Origin: CAZLNO01 sp964561005
GTDB lineage: Bacteria; Pseudomonadota; Alphaproteobacteria; Kiloniellales; Rhodovibrionaceae
DNA length: 13,437 nt
Direction of reading: 5' to 3'
Assembly: GCA_964561005.1 (NCBI GenBank)
Contig: CAZLNO010000101.1
Location: forward strand, 1-13,437
Each line of letters begins with the position of its first letter. Position 1 is the stretch's first letter. Both the position numbers and the translations under genes were made by a program. Below are positions 1 to 5,396 of this stretch, piece after piece. The notes under the pieces were generated by a model. The model did not search any database. It saw nothing but the letters and a program-made list of their open reading frames with translations, and had not been told where the DNA came from.

Positions 1-6
1 GTATCC

Positions 7-39
7 TATCCGCAAATAATCCTGGTATCCGCAGATAAT
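7..39. repeat. Two direct repeats with a 19-nt period
   Basis: TATCCGCAAATAAT (7-20) and TATCCGCAGATAAT (26-39) differ at one base and are spaced 19 nt start to start; a partial copy (GTATCC) sits at 1-6. The motif is AT-rich compared with its surroundings. It could be operator sites or the edge of a repeat array cut by the window boundary; the function is unknown. Confidence 0.5.
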
Positions 40-56
40 ATGGTGAGAAACAGCGC

Positions 57-185
57 CCCTCCCCCACGCGTGGGGGAGGGATGGGGTGGGGGTGTGCGCG
101 CGAGAACGACAGCCGGCCCGTGCGACGGGACCGCCGCGCCCCCACCCGGCGCTGCGCGCCGACCTCCCCCGCAAGCGGGGGAGGT
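57..185. repeat. Paired C/G-rich palindromes, BIME-like
   Basis: The first hairpin (57-80) is a perfect palindrome with arms CCCTCCCCCACG and CGTGGGGGAGGG. The second (162-185) has arms ACCTCCCCCGC and GCGGGGGAGGT around AA. Between them, GGGTGGGGGTG near 85-95 and CGCCCCCACCC near 137-147 are near reverse complements, so the two hairpins with their flanks form one inverted pair. C/G-rich intergenic palindromes of this kind are common in alphaproteobacterial genomes; that comparison is from general knowledge. Confidence 0.65.
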
Positions 186-203
186 GACTCAAGCCACGGC
201 GCG

Positions 204-229
204 CGGGGCGGGGCCCCGTCCCCGCCCCG
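204..229. repeat. GC hairpin
   Basis: CGGGGCGGGG (204-213) pairs perfectly with CCCCGCCCCG (220-229) around a 6-nt loop. It lacks a T-tract on the minus strand and has only a weak one (TTTCCTT) on the plus strand. It may help end minus-strand transcription leaving the phage genes, but this is not a classical intrinsic terminator. Confidence 0.45.
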
Positions 230-253
230 AACGTTTCCTTCGAATGGCAGGGT

Positions 254-339
254 GTAGGGCGGCTTCGCGAAGCAAGCCGCCAACCATCATCGTGGCATCG
301 ACGCCTTTCGGCGGGTTGCCTGCGGCGAACCCGCCCTAC
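254..339. repeat. BIME: two inverted GTAG-headed REP units
   Basis: The plus-strand unit is GTAG (254-257) followed by stem GGCGGCTT (258-265), an 8-nt loop and AAGCCGCC (274-281). The minus-strand unit is GTAG (339 to 336) followed by stem GGCGGGTT (335 to 328), a 10-nt loop and AACCCGCC (317 to 310). The heads face outward and the whole forms an imperfect 86-nt palindrome. A GTAG head followed by a hairpin is the hallmark of REP sequences mobilised by REP-associated (RAYT) transposases. The right unit overlaps the end of the scaffold gene and contributes its TAG stop codon. Confidence 0.7.
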
Positions 340-1058
340 CCCTGCGGGAAGAGCTTGCGGAAGCCCTCGGTGACGCGCTTGATGGTGGCGGGATCGCGGT
401 CGCGCCAGTACTTCGGGTCGGCCATCAGCCGGCGCAGCTCGTCCTCGCCGTCACCGGTGGCCGGCACGGCCTCGCCGATCAGGCCGGGCTCCTCGCTGGT
501 CATCATGCGGTGCATGGCCTGCACACCCTCGAAGGTGGTGGACAGCGCCTGGAACACCTCGGGCGGCAGGTTCTTCCGGCCCCAGGCGCGCAGCGCGCCG
601 GCCACCTCGCGCCACTTCTCCGGCCCGCCGAAGTGCTGCACCAGGCGCTCCATCTGGCGATCGGCCTCGAACTCGCGGGCCAGCTCGCCGATCGCCGGCA
701 GCATGCGCTCGGCCGCCAGGTTGTAGACGAGCTGCACCTGCTCCGGGGTGAAGCCGGCGGCGTGCAGGATGCGGTTCACCTCGGGGTCCGGCTGGATCAT
801 CTCGTGCGGTGCCTGCACGGGATAGTCCTCCGGGCGATCGGGCACGCCGAGCTGGCGGCGGAAATGGACGCGCGTGGTCTCGTCGGCGTCGGCGCCCGGC
901 ACCTCGACCATGCGGCTGGTCTTTTGCCGCAGCTCCTGGAAGGCGCGCAGCAGCGCCTCGACGCGGATCTCCCCGGTGCGCGGGTCGCGGAACTCGTCCG
1001 GGATGTCCGACGCGGCGCCGTTCGGTCGCGTGGGCTCGGTCAGCAGATTGGTCTCCAT
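336..1058 (-). CDS. T7-type phage scaffold / capsid assembly protein
   Basis: This 240-residue acidic protein resembles the T7 gp9-type capsid assembly (scaffold) family, which directs polymerisation of the major capsid protein into a procapsid and then leaves. It is mostly predicted helix and shows the features of that family: an early region reading GVPDRPEDYPVQAP, a central charged helical part, and a C-terminal module with DPKYWRDRDPATIKRVTEGF, a common ending of these proteins. AAGGAG lies about 8 nt before the ATG, so the start is secure. It is the last gene of a minus-strand head module (proline-rich protein, portal, Bbp19-like, scaffold). The protein looks complete, but the TAG stop lies inside a REP element, and no capsid gene follows within the 335 nt left in the window. 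Confidence 0.8.
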   Translation of the reverse strand: METNLLTEPTRPNGAASDIPDEFRDPRTGEIRVEALLRAFQELRQKTSRMVEVPGADADETTRVHFRRQLGVPDRPEDYPVQAPHEMIQPDPEVNRILHAAGFTPEQVQLVYNLAAERMLPAIGELAREFEADRQMERLVQHFGGPEKWREVAGALRAWGRKNLPPEVFQALSTTFEGVQAMHRMMTSEEPGLIGEAVPATGDGEDELRRLMADPKYWRDRDPATIKRVTEGFRKLFPQG

Positions 1059-1092
1059 CGAAGGCTCCTTGGTTGGTCTCGGAAAAGGCGGC

Positions 1093-1116
1093 GGGGCGCG
1101 GGCTTGCCCGCGCCCC
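1093..1116 (-). promoter_or_regulatory. Intercistronic hairpin between the Bbp19-like and scaffold genes
   Basis: Perfect 11-bp arms, GGGGCGCGGGC (1093-1103) and GCCCGCGCCCC (1106-1116), flank a 2-nt centre. On the transcribed minus strand the hairpin is followed by GCCGCCTTTTCC, so there is a short T-run six bases beyond the stem. It sits just before the scaffold ribosome-binding site. It could be a partial terminator, an RNA-processing or stability element setting scaffold level, or a repeat; the sequence does not decide. Confidence 0.5.
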
Positions 1117-1124
1117 CGGACGTT

Positions 1125-1367
1125 TCAGCCGCCGCCCCGCCCGCGCGCGGCCAGGGCGGTCATGCGGCCGACGAGCTGGCGCTGGCCTTCCAGGTGGCGC
1201 AGGGCGGCGGCCTCGGCGTCGGGGCCGAGGGCGCGCTCGACGGTGACGCTGCGCAGGTAGGCCAGGACGATGCGGCCGTCGCGACCGGAAAAGCAGCGGG
1301 CGAAGGCGCGCTCGACCTCGGCCATCTCGGGCAGCGGCGGGGTGTCCACCTGAGCGCCGCTAGACAT
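1125..1367 (-). CDS. Bbp19-like small phage protein
   Basis: An 80-residue protein with the pattern FARCFSGRDGRIVLAYLRS, then ERALGPDAEAAALRHLEGQR, which recalls the Bbp19-like domain found between portal and scaffold genes in podoviruses related to Bordetella phage BPP-1. Its biochemical role is not established; conserved position suggests a part in head assembly. The ATG overlaps the last 8 nt of the portal gene (ATGTCTAG), indicating translational coupling, with GGGAG upstream. The C-terminus is a short Gly/Arg tail. The family assignment is from memory of sequence pattern and gene order. Confidence 0.65.
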   Translation of the reverse strand: MSSGAQVDTPPLPEMAEVERAFARCFSGRDGRIVLAYLRSVTVERALGPDAEAAALRHLEGQRQLVGRMTALAARGRGGG

Positions 1368-2868
1368 CGCCGTTGCTCCCGTCCGCCGCCGGCGGCGCCG
1401 GGGGGTCCGGCGCCTCGCGGCGGATCAGCTCGCCCGGCACGGCCAGCATCTCGGCGATCCAGCGGGCGGTGGCTTGCAGGTCGACCACGGCCAGCCCCTC
1501 CGCCCCCAGGGCCGAGGCCTGCTCCACCCAGGCGGCGGTGTTGGCGATGTCCTTGCGCGCCTGCACCTGCGCCAGCGGCGAGCGGTGCTGCAGCTCCACC
1601 AGGCGGCCGTCCAGCGGCACCGCGTCGATCTCGCCCCGGCGGTCCAGGATGGCCAGCGCGCGGGCCACCAGCGGCGTCAGCAATTCCGCCTGCAAGCGGC
1701 CATAGGTGGCGCCCAGCACGCGGGTGACCTCGGCCGCGCGTTCCAGCACCTCGGTCGCCGTCATGTTGGGGCTGTCCACGGCACCCAGGCGGTTGACCAG
1801 CAGGGCGCCGCGGATGCGCTCGCGCAGGTCGGCCAGGACCAGCTCGGAGACGTCGAACTTGCCGGGCGGCTCCAGCGGCGTCAGCCCGCTCGACCCGACG
1901 GCCTTGGGGATGATGGTCCCCGGCGTCAGGCGCACGTTGGCCGGGTTCAGCACGCCGTCGTCGTCGGCCTGCCAGATCCCGGTGACCGCGATCGAGGCGT
2001 TCTTCAGGGTCAGCTCGACCACCTTGTTCGCCGTCTTGATGTCGGGCAGCGCCCGCATCACCGGCGAGCGGCCGTAGACCTCCCCAGGCGCCTTCATCCA
2101 GCGGAAGGTGATGACGGGCGAGCGGCCGAATCGCCCGGTCGCCAGCACCGGCGGCTCGGTGCCCTCGGCGTGCTCCAGGACGGCGATGTAGTCGTAGGCC
2201 ACGCCGTCCGGCAGCACCGCCTCGACCACCGGGAAGCGGCGGTCGTCCGCCGCCTCGCCCGCCGCCGCGCGATGCACGTCCTCCGGCAGCGCGGCGCGGC
2301 CGAAGCGGGCCACGAGCTGCGCGGCGGTGAGCTCGCTGCGCCGGAAGGTGACGTCGAGCGCGCCGTCCGGCCCCTCCTCCACCACCGCCTCGCGCAGCGG
2401 CACCGCCGTGAAGCGGAAGGCGCTGCGCGCGCCCAGCGGCGCCTCCTCGAACAGCAGGCAGGCGGTGCCGAGCGTGACCAGGTCGAGGTAGCATTGGTGC
2501 ATCTCCACCGCGAAGTTGGAGCGGTCCAGGTGTCCCTGCACCACCTCTTCCACCGCGGCCAAGCGCGGGGCGAGCTGGCCGCTTTCCGCCTCGTCCAGGG
2601 CCGGGCCGGGGGCCAGGCCGAACCAGCGCGACCACGGCGGGGTCAGCTCCGCCAGCATGCTGGCCGCGAGCTGCTCCGCCGCCTCGCCGGCGGTGGCATC
2701 GAACAGGCGGTCGCTCTTGCGCGCGCCGGGCGTGGTCTCGCCGACGCCGCCCTCGCGCTGCGGCAGGGTGTAGTCGACGCAGTCCCGCCACAGCGATTCC
2801 CAGGCGCCGCGCCGCTCCCGCGCCCGGCGATAGCGGGCCAGCACCGTCTGCGGGTCCAGGTTCGGCAT
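1360..2868 (-). CDS. T7-type portal (head-to-tail connector) protein
   Basis: A 502-residue protein of the podoviral head-to-tail connecting family, slightly shorter than T7 gp8 (536). In the phage this forms the dodecameric ring at one capsid vertex through which DNA is packaged and ejected. Supporting signs are the N-terminal helix with ERRGAWESLWRDCVDYTLP, then RLFDATAGEAAEQLAASMLA and LTPPWSRWFGL, the typical opening of this family; a central part with FRWMKAPGEVYGRSPVM and ALPDIKTANKVVELTLKNAS; and a C-terminal helical part with NMTATEVLERAAEVTRVLG and LLTPLVARALAILDRRG. GGGGGA just before the ATG overlaps the end of the upstream proline-rich gene, 3 nt away. The gene appears intact. Confidence 0.88.
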   Translation of the reverse strand: MPNLDPQTVLARYRRARERRGAWESLWRDCVDYTLPQREGGVGETTPGARKSDRLFDATAGEAAEQLAASMLAELTPPWSRWFGLAPGPALDEAESGQLAPRLAAVEEVVQGHLDRSNFAVEMHQCYLDLVTLGTACLLFEEAPLGARSAFRFTAVPLREAVVEEGPDGALDVTFRRSELTAAQLVARFGRAALPEDVHRAAAGEAADDRRFPVVEAVLPDGVAYDYIAVLEHAEGTEPPVLATGRFGRSPVITFRWMKAPGEVYGRSPVMRALPDIKTANKVVELTLKNASIAVTGIWQADDDGVLNPANVRLTPGTIIPKAVGSSGLTPLEPPGKFDVSELVLADLRERIRGALLVNRLGAVDSPNMTATEVLERAAEVTRVLGATYGRLQAELLTPLVARALAILDRRGEIDAVPLDGRLVELQHRSPLAQVQARKDIANTAAWVEQASALGAEGLAVVDLQATARWIAEMLAVPGELIRREAPDPPAPPAADGSNGDV

Positions 2869-2871
2869 CGC

Positions 2872-3498
2872 TCATTCCCCCAGGAGTGTCTTGCGTCGCG
2901 GCCCCGTGAAGCGCTCGTCGAGCAGGCCAAGGCCGCTGGTCCGGATGGTGGAACGGAAGGCCCGCGGCGGCCGGCGGCGGCGCTCGGGCCGGTCGGCGTC
3001 TTCCCCGCCACGCTCGGCGGGCGGGTCCTCCGGTGGCACGCCCTCCGTGCCGCCGTCCGACCCGGCCGGCGGACCGTCCGTCGGGTTCGCCTCGCCGCCC
3101 GAACTACCCTGCCCGCCCCCGGCCGGCGCCGCGGGCCCCGGCTCGGGCTCCGGCCCGGGCTCCGGCAGCGGCTCGGCCGTGATGCCGCCGGTCGGCCGCG
3201 GCGGCGGGGGCGCCGGAGGCGGTGGGGGCGGCGCCGGCGCCGGGATGGCCGGGGGCGGCGGGGGCGGCGGCGGCTCGAACACCGGCGGTGCGGGCAGGAC
3301 CGGCGGCGGCGTGGGCGCCGGTGGCGGCGGCAGGAACACGCCGGGCGGCGCGCCCTGCATGCCCGAAGCGGCGCCGTTGGCTCCCGTCTCTCCGACGCCA
3401 GCCCCGCCGCCTCCCGACGGCGGGCTCGCGGGCGGCGGGGCGGCCGGCGGCGCCTGGACCGGCGGCGGCGCGATCGAGGGCGGGCTGAAGATTCCCAT
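2872..3498 (-). CDS. Proline-rich phage protein with conserved C-terminal tail
   Basis: A 208-residue protein of very biased composition. Residues about 10-105 are Pro/Ala/Gly-rich with several runs of 5-8 prolines, residues about 105-165 are Gly/Glu/Pro-rich, and a basic segment (residues about 167-182) leads to a compact tail ending FTGPRRKTLLGE. Only the tail looks like a folded or binding motif; similar short tails ending TLLG occur in small proteins encoded just before podoviral portals (from memory). Its role is unknown; a disordered spacer docking a partner by its tail is an inference. The start is ATG with AGGGAG about 10 nt upstream. The GGGGGAA encoding the final residues doubles as the ribosome-binding site of the portal gene 3 nt downstream. 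It is the first gene of the second phage transcription unit. Confidence 0.6.
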   Translation of the reverse strand: MGIFSPPSIAPPPVQAPPAAPPPASPPSGGGGAGVGETGANGAASGMQGAPPGVFLPPPPAPTPPPVLPAPPVFEPPPPPPPPAIPAPAPPPPPPAPPPPRPTGGITAEPLPEPGPEPEPGPAAPAGGGQGSSGGEANPTDGPPAGSDGGTEGVPPEDPPAERGGEDADRPERRRRPPRAFRSTIRTSGLGLLDERFTGPRRKTLLGE

Positions 3499-3534
3499 GT
3501 CCCGGTTCTCTCCCTGCTAAGCTGATGTGCCGGA

Positions 3535-3571
3535 GGACCACGAGCGGCGCACAACGCCGCCCCGTGGGTCC
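3535..3571 (-). promoter_or_regulatory. Leader hairpin upstream of the proline-rich gene
   Basis: GGACCACG (3535-3542) can pair with CGTGGGTCC (3563-3571) with one bulged G, enclosing an inner GGCG/CGCC stem. On the minus strand it lies directly after the terminator and before the start at 3498. It could be part of a leader that modulates read-through or translation. No clear promoter hexamers are visible between the terminator and this gene. Confidence 0.3.
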
Positions 3572-3575
3572 GGCC

Positions 3576-3613
3576 AAGAAAAAACGCCGCCGCGAGCGGG
3601 TCGCGGCGGCGTT
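3576..3613 (-). terminator. Strong intrinsic terminator inside the phage cluster
   Basis: On the minus strand a perfect 13-bp stem, AACGCCGCCGCGA pairing with TCGCGGCGGCGTT, encloses a 5-nt loop and is followed by a U-run with a single interruption (TTTTCTT on the transcribed strand). It lies 38 nt beyond the stop of the gene ending at 3651 and before the proline-rich gene starting at 3498. It therefore ends the two-gene unit 4438-3651 and separates it from the portal-scaffold genes. This is the clearest terminator in the window. Confidence 0.88.
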
Positions 3614-3650
3614 GGGTCCGGATGCACTTCCGGCCTGTTCGCGTAGGAAC

Positions 3651-4070
3651 CTACACCCACCGTGCCGCTTTGTCAAGCATTTTTTCCTCCAGCGTCAGCA
3701 GGCGGAACAACTGCCAGGGTGTCCAGACGCCGCGCGCCCGCACGCCCAGCGCGCGCTTGACCGCCTCGACGCAGGTGAACGGCGCCCAGGGCGCGGCCCG
3801 CCGGGGCGCCGCGCGGGGGCGCACCGGCACGGCCACCAACCCCTCCGCCAGCAGGCGCGCGAACAGCGTCGCGGCCGGGGTCGACGGCAGGACCCGCACC
3901 AGTGTGGCGTGCGCCATCGGGTCCAGCAGCACCCAGCCCACCGGGTCGGGCAGCAGCACGAAGCAGTGCCGGAAGCCCGGCTTCAGCAGCCGCAGCCAAG
4001 CCAGTTCCGTGCGGCCCGTGAAGGCGACCAGCGCCCAGCCGTCGCCAGCGTTGCAAGCGCCGCCGCTCAC
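3651..4070 (-). CDS. Small phage-associated protein, possibly permuted NlpC/P60-like
   Basis: A 139-residue protein translated from a GTG that overlaps the stop of the preceding gene (GTGA), a translational coupling arrangement; longer in-frame starts lie inside that gene and are unlikely. The order of candidate catalytic residues is His35 (GFRHCFVLLP), Asp50 (WVLLDPMAH) and Cys100 (PFTCVEAVKRALG). His before Cys, with the Cys opening a helix in a C-x-E-x-V pattern, is the layout of circularly permuted NlpC/P60 (YiiX-like) papain-fold proteins. A cysteine peptidase or amidase role is therefore possible but unproven. The C-terminal WTPWQLFRLL is a further conserved-looking motif. Together with the gene before it, it forms a two-gene unit ended by a terminator. 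Alternative: a structural phage protein with no catalytic role. Confidence 0.6.
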   Translation of the reverse strand: MSGGACNAGDGWALVAFTGRTELAWLRLLKPGFRHCFVLLPDPVGWVLLDPMAHATLVRVLPSTPAATLFARLLAEGLVAVPVRPRAAPRRAAPWAPFTCVEAVKRALGVRARGVWTPWQLFRLLTLEEKMLDKAARWV

Positions 4071-4438
4071 GCCACGATCCCCTTGGCGCGAAAGGCCGGG
4101 TCGATGGCGGCGAAGGCCTCCTGCCACAGCTTGGCCGCCTGCGATTCCCGCGGGCTCGGCGTGTGCGGATCGGGCGGCAGCAGCCGCTGTCCGTAGTCCG
4201 CCAGCACCTCCAGATGCTCGCGCAGCAAAAGGCGGTGCCGGTACAGCCGGTTGACCACGGCCAGCACGTCCAGCGGCTCGCAGGGCCTCGGCGTGTCGGT
4301 CATGCCGGCGGCGACACGCGCGCCGTCGAGCTGGGCGCGGCGACACTGCACGAACCAGAACCAGGCCTCCTCGGAGTCGTCGAACGGGCGGGCCTCGGCG
4401 AGGCTGATCGGGCGGGACGCGCGGTTCGTCCGTTTCAT
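4067..4438 (-). CDS. Conserved phage-associated protein of unknown function
   Basis: A 123-residue protein starting MKRTNRASRPISLAEARPFD, with a Trp/Phe-rich segment (EEAWFWFVQCRRAQ), a Cys at PRPCEP, an Arg/Leu-rich helix around residues 68-85 and the ending RAKGIVA. I recognise it as a type often found in alphaproteobacterial prophage regions beside S24 repressors, but know no function. The start at 4438 is chosen over the longer frame to 4546 because AAGGGGG lies about 7 nt upstream, and the longer start would place coding sequence over the control region shared with the divergent repressor. It is the first gene after that control region and overlaps the next gene by 4 nt. Confidence 0.72.
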   Translation of the reverse strand: MKRTNRASRPISLAEARPFDDSEEAWFWFVQCRRAQLDGARVAAGMTDTPRPCEPLDVLAVVNRLYRHRLLLREHLEVLADYGQRLLPPDPHTPSPRESQAAKLWQEAFAAIDPAFRAKGIVA

Positions 4439-4575
4439 GGAATACCCCCTTGACGCGAAAATGAAGAACACAGAACGAACGTCAAGGGAACTTACGTGGG
4501 TGATCCATTCTGTCAAGCCTAAGATAGGTCCATTTTCCTGATGCAATTTGCGTGCCGATCTATGACAATGTTCCC
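4439..4575. promoter_or_regulatory. Divergent promoter/operator region of the phage repressor
   Basis: This AT-richer stretch separates the S24 repressor from the divergent phage genes. It holds TTGACA on the minus strand (4516-4511) and TTGACG (4485-4480), 31 nt apart, both in -35 sense for the minus-strand genes but without good -10 partners. It also holds a perfect inverted repeat, CTTGACG (4449-4455) and CGTCAAG (4480-4486). For the repressor, GACAAT at 4564-4569 ends 6 nt before its ATG and could be a -10 giving a very short leader. The operator role is inferred from position. Confidence 0.45.
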
Positions 4576-5208
4576 ATGATGCGACACGCGGACATTTGGC
4601 GGGCGATCGACCGCCTGGCGGAGAAATACGGCACCTCGCCCTCGGGGCTGGCGCGGCGCGCCGGGCTCGACCCCACCACCTTCAACAAGTCGAAACGCGT
4701 CACCAGCGAGGGCAAGCAGCGCTGGCCCAGCACCGAATCGATCGCCAAGGTGCTGCGCGCCACCGGCGCCTCGCTGGGCGAGTTCGTCGCGCTGGTGGGC
4801 GACCGGGAGGCCGGCGCGCTGGCGCAGCGGATTCCGGTCATCGGCCACGCCCAGGCCGGCCAGGCGGGCTATTTCGACGACGGCGGCTATCCCACCGGCC
4901 AGGGCTGGGACGAGGTGATGTTCCCCCACGTCGGCGACCCGCACGCCTATGCCCTGGAGATTAGCGGCGACTCCATGGAGCCGGTGTACCGCGACGGCGA
5001 CATCATCGTGGTCTCCCCCGCCGCCAGTATCCGCCGCGGCGACCGCGTGGTGGTGAAGACCGTCGAGGGCGAGGTGATGGTCAAGCAGCTCGTCCGTCAG
5101 AGCGCCCGCAAGGTCGAGTTGACCTCGATCAACAAGGCGCACGACGACCGCGTGCTGAACGTCGAGGACACCCTCTGGATGGCGCGCGTCGTTTGGGCGA
5201 GTCAGTAG
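4576..5208 (+). CDS. LexA-like S24-family phage repressor
   Basis: A 210-residue two-domain regulator. Residues about 4-70 form a helix-turn-helix DNA-binding domain (SPSGLARRAGLDPTTFNKSK at 21-40). Residues about 85-205 form an S24 peptidase domain with catalytic Ser133 (GDSMEP) and Lys170 (EVMVKQL), 37 residues apart exactly as in E. coli LexA (Ser119/Lys156). A candidate autocleavage Ala-Gly lies in GHAQAG (94-95). Family knowledge predicts RecA-stimulated self-cleavage, so the divergent phage genes may be DNA-damage inducible. The start at 4576 (or ATG 4579) is preferred over the GTG at 4552 because the domain begins HADIWRAIDRLA; no Shine-Dalgarno is visible. It appears intact. Confidence 0.88.
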   Translation: MMRHADIWRAIDRLAEKYGTSPSGLARRAGLDPTTFNKSKRVTSEGKQRWPSTESIAKVLRATGASLGEFVALVGDREAGALAQRIPVIGHAQAGQAGYFDDGGYPTGQGWDEVMFPHVGDPHAYALEISGDSMEPVYRDGDIIVVSPAASIRRGDRVVVKTVEGEVMVKQLVRQSARKVELTSINKAHDDRVLNVEDTLWMARVVWASQ

Positions 5209-5396
5209 ACGCGCCAAGGGCCTTGGCATCCGGCGGCGCAGGGATGGCCGGGTCGACACGCAGTCGGCGCCGCCAGGCGCCTGGCCCCGCCATGACGGAC
5301 GGGTGCATCCCGGGGCCTTGGCGCCCCGGACGTTCACAATCATGGCTATAGGATCATTGTCTTGACATCCGCTTTCCATCATGCTTGACTGAAAGC
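5209..5396. promoter_or_regulatory. Intergenic region with hairpins and a perfect palindrome
   Basis: After the repressor stop lie a perfect 15-nt palindrome (5213-5227, GCCAAGG-G-CCTTGGC) and a 7-bp-stem hairpin (5310-5329, CCGGGGC/GCCCCGG), neither with a T-tract. Closer to the next gene is TTGACA (5362-5367). At 5379-5400 is an inverted repeat with perfect 8-bp arms, TCATGCTT and AAGCATGA, around a 6-nt centre; its right arm includes the ATG of the next gene. Position over the start codon suggests an operator or a translation-blocking hairpin. Confidence 0.5.

Larger units (their letters stand above)
1..335. other. Repeat-rich intergenic stretch without a convincing gene
   Basis: No open frame here has a believable start, codon use or protein; the long plus-strand frame from position 40 is Arg/Pro-rich low-complexity and runs antisense into the scaffold gene. 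The stretch is instead built from palindromes: a 19-nt-period repeat at the left edge, C/G hairpins at 57-80 and 162-185, a GC hairpin at 204-229 and a two-unit REP element at 254-339. It lies immediately downstream of the phage scaffold gene, where a major capsid gene would be expected in a complete podoviral head module. Confidence 0.7.

Noticed and set aside
1160..2875. Minus-strand alternative frame over the portal gene, very rich in Gly, Ala and Arg
   Set aside because: It is a +1-type shadow of the portal frame with low-complexity composition; the portal frame holds the family motifs.
1474..3525. Long plus-strand frame of 683 codons across the portal and proline-rich genes
   Set aside because: It is antisense to a convincing portal gene, and its product is Arg/Gln/His/Gly-rich without recognisable features.
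4552..4575. GTG start giving the repressor eight extra residues
   Set aside because: No Shine-Dalgarno and no conserved-looking residues; it also runs through the likely -10 region. ATG 4576 fits the domain start better, though it is not proven.
5255..5266. 12-nt sequence GACACGCAGTCG shared with 13409-13420
   Set aside because: A single 12-mer match in GC-rich DNA of this length is not strong evidence; the surrounding bases diverge quickly.
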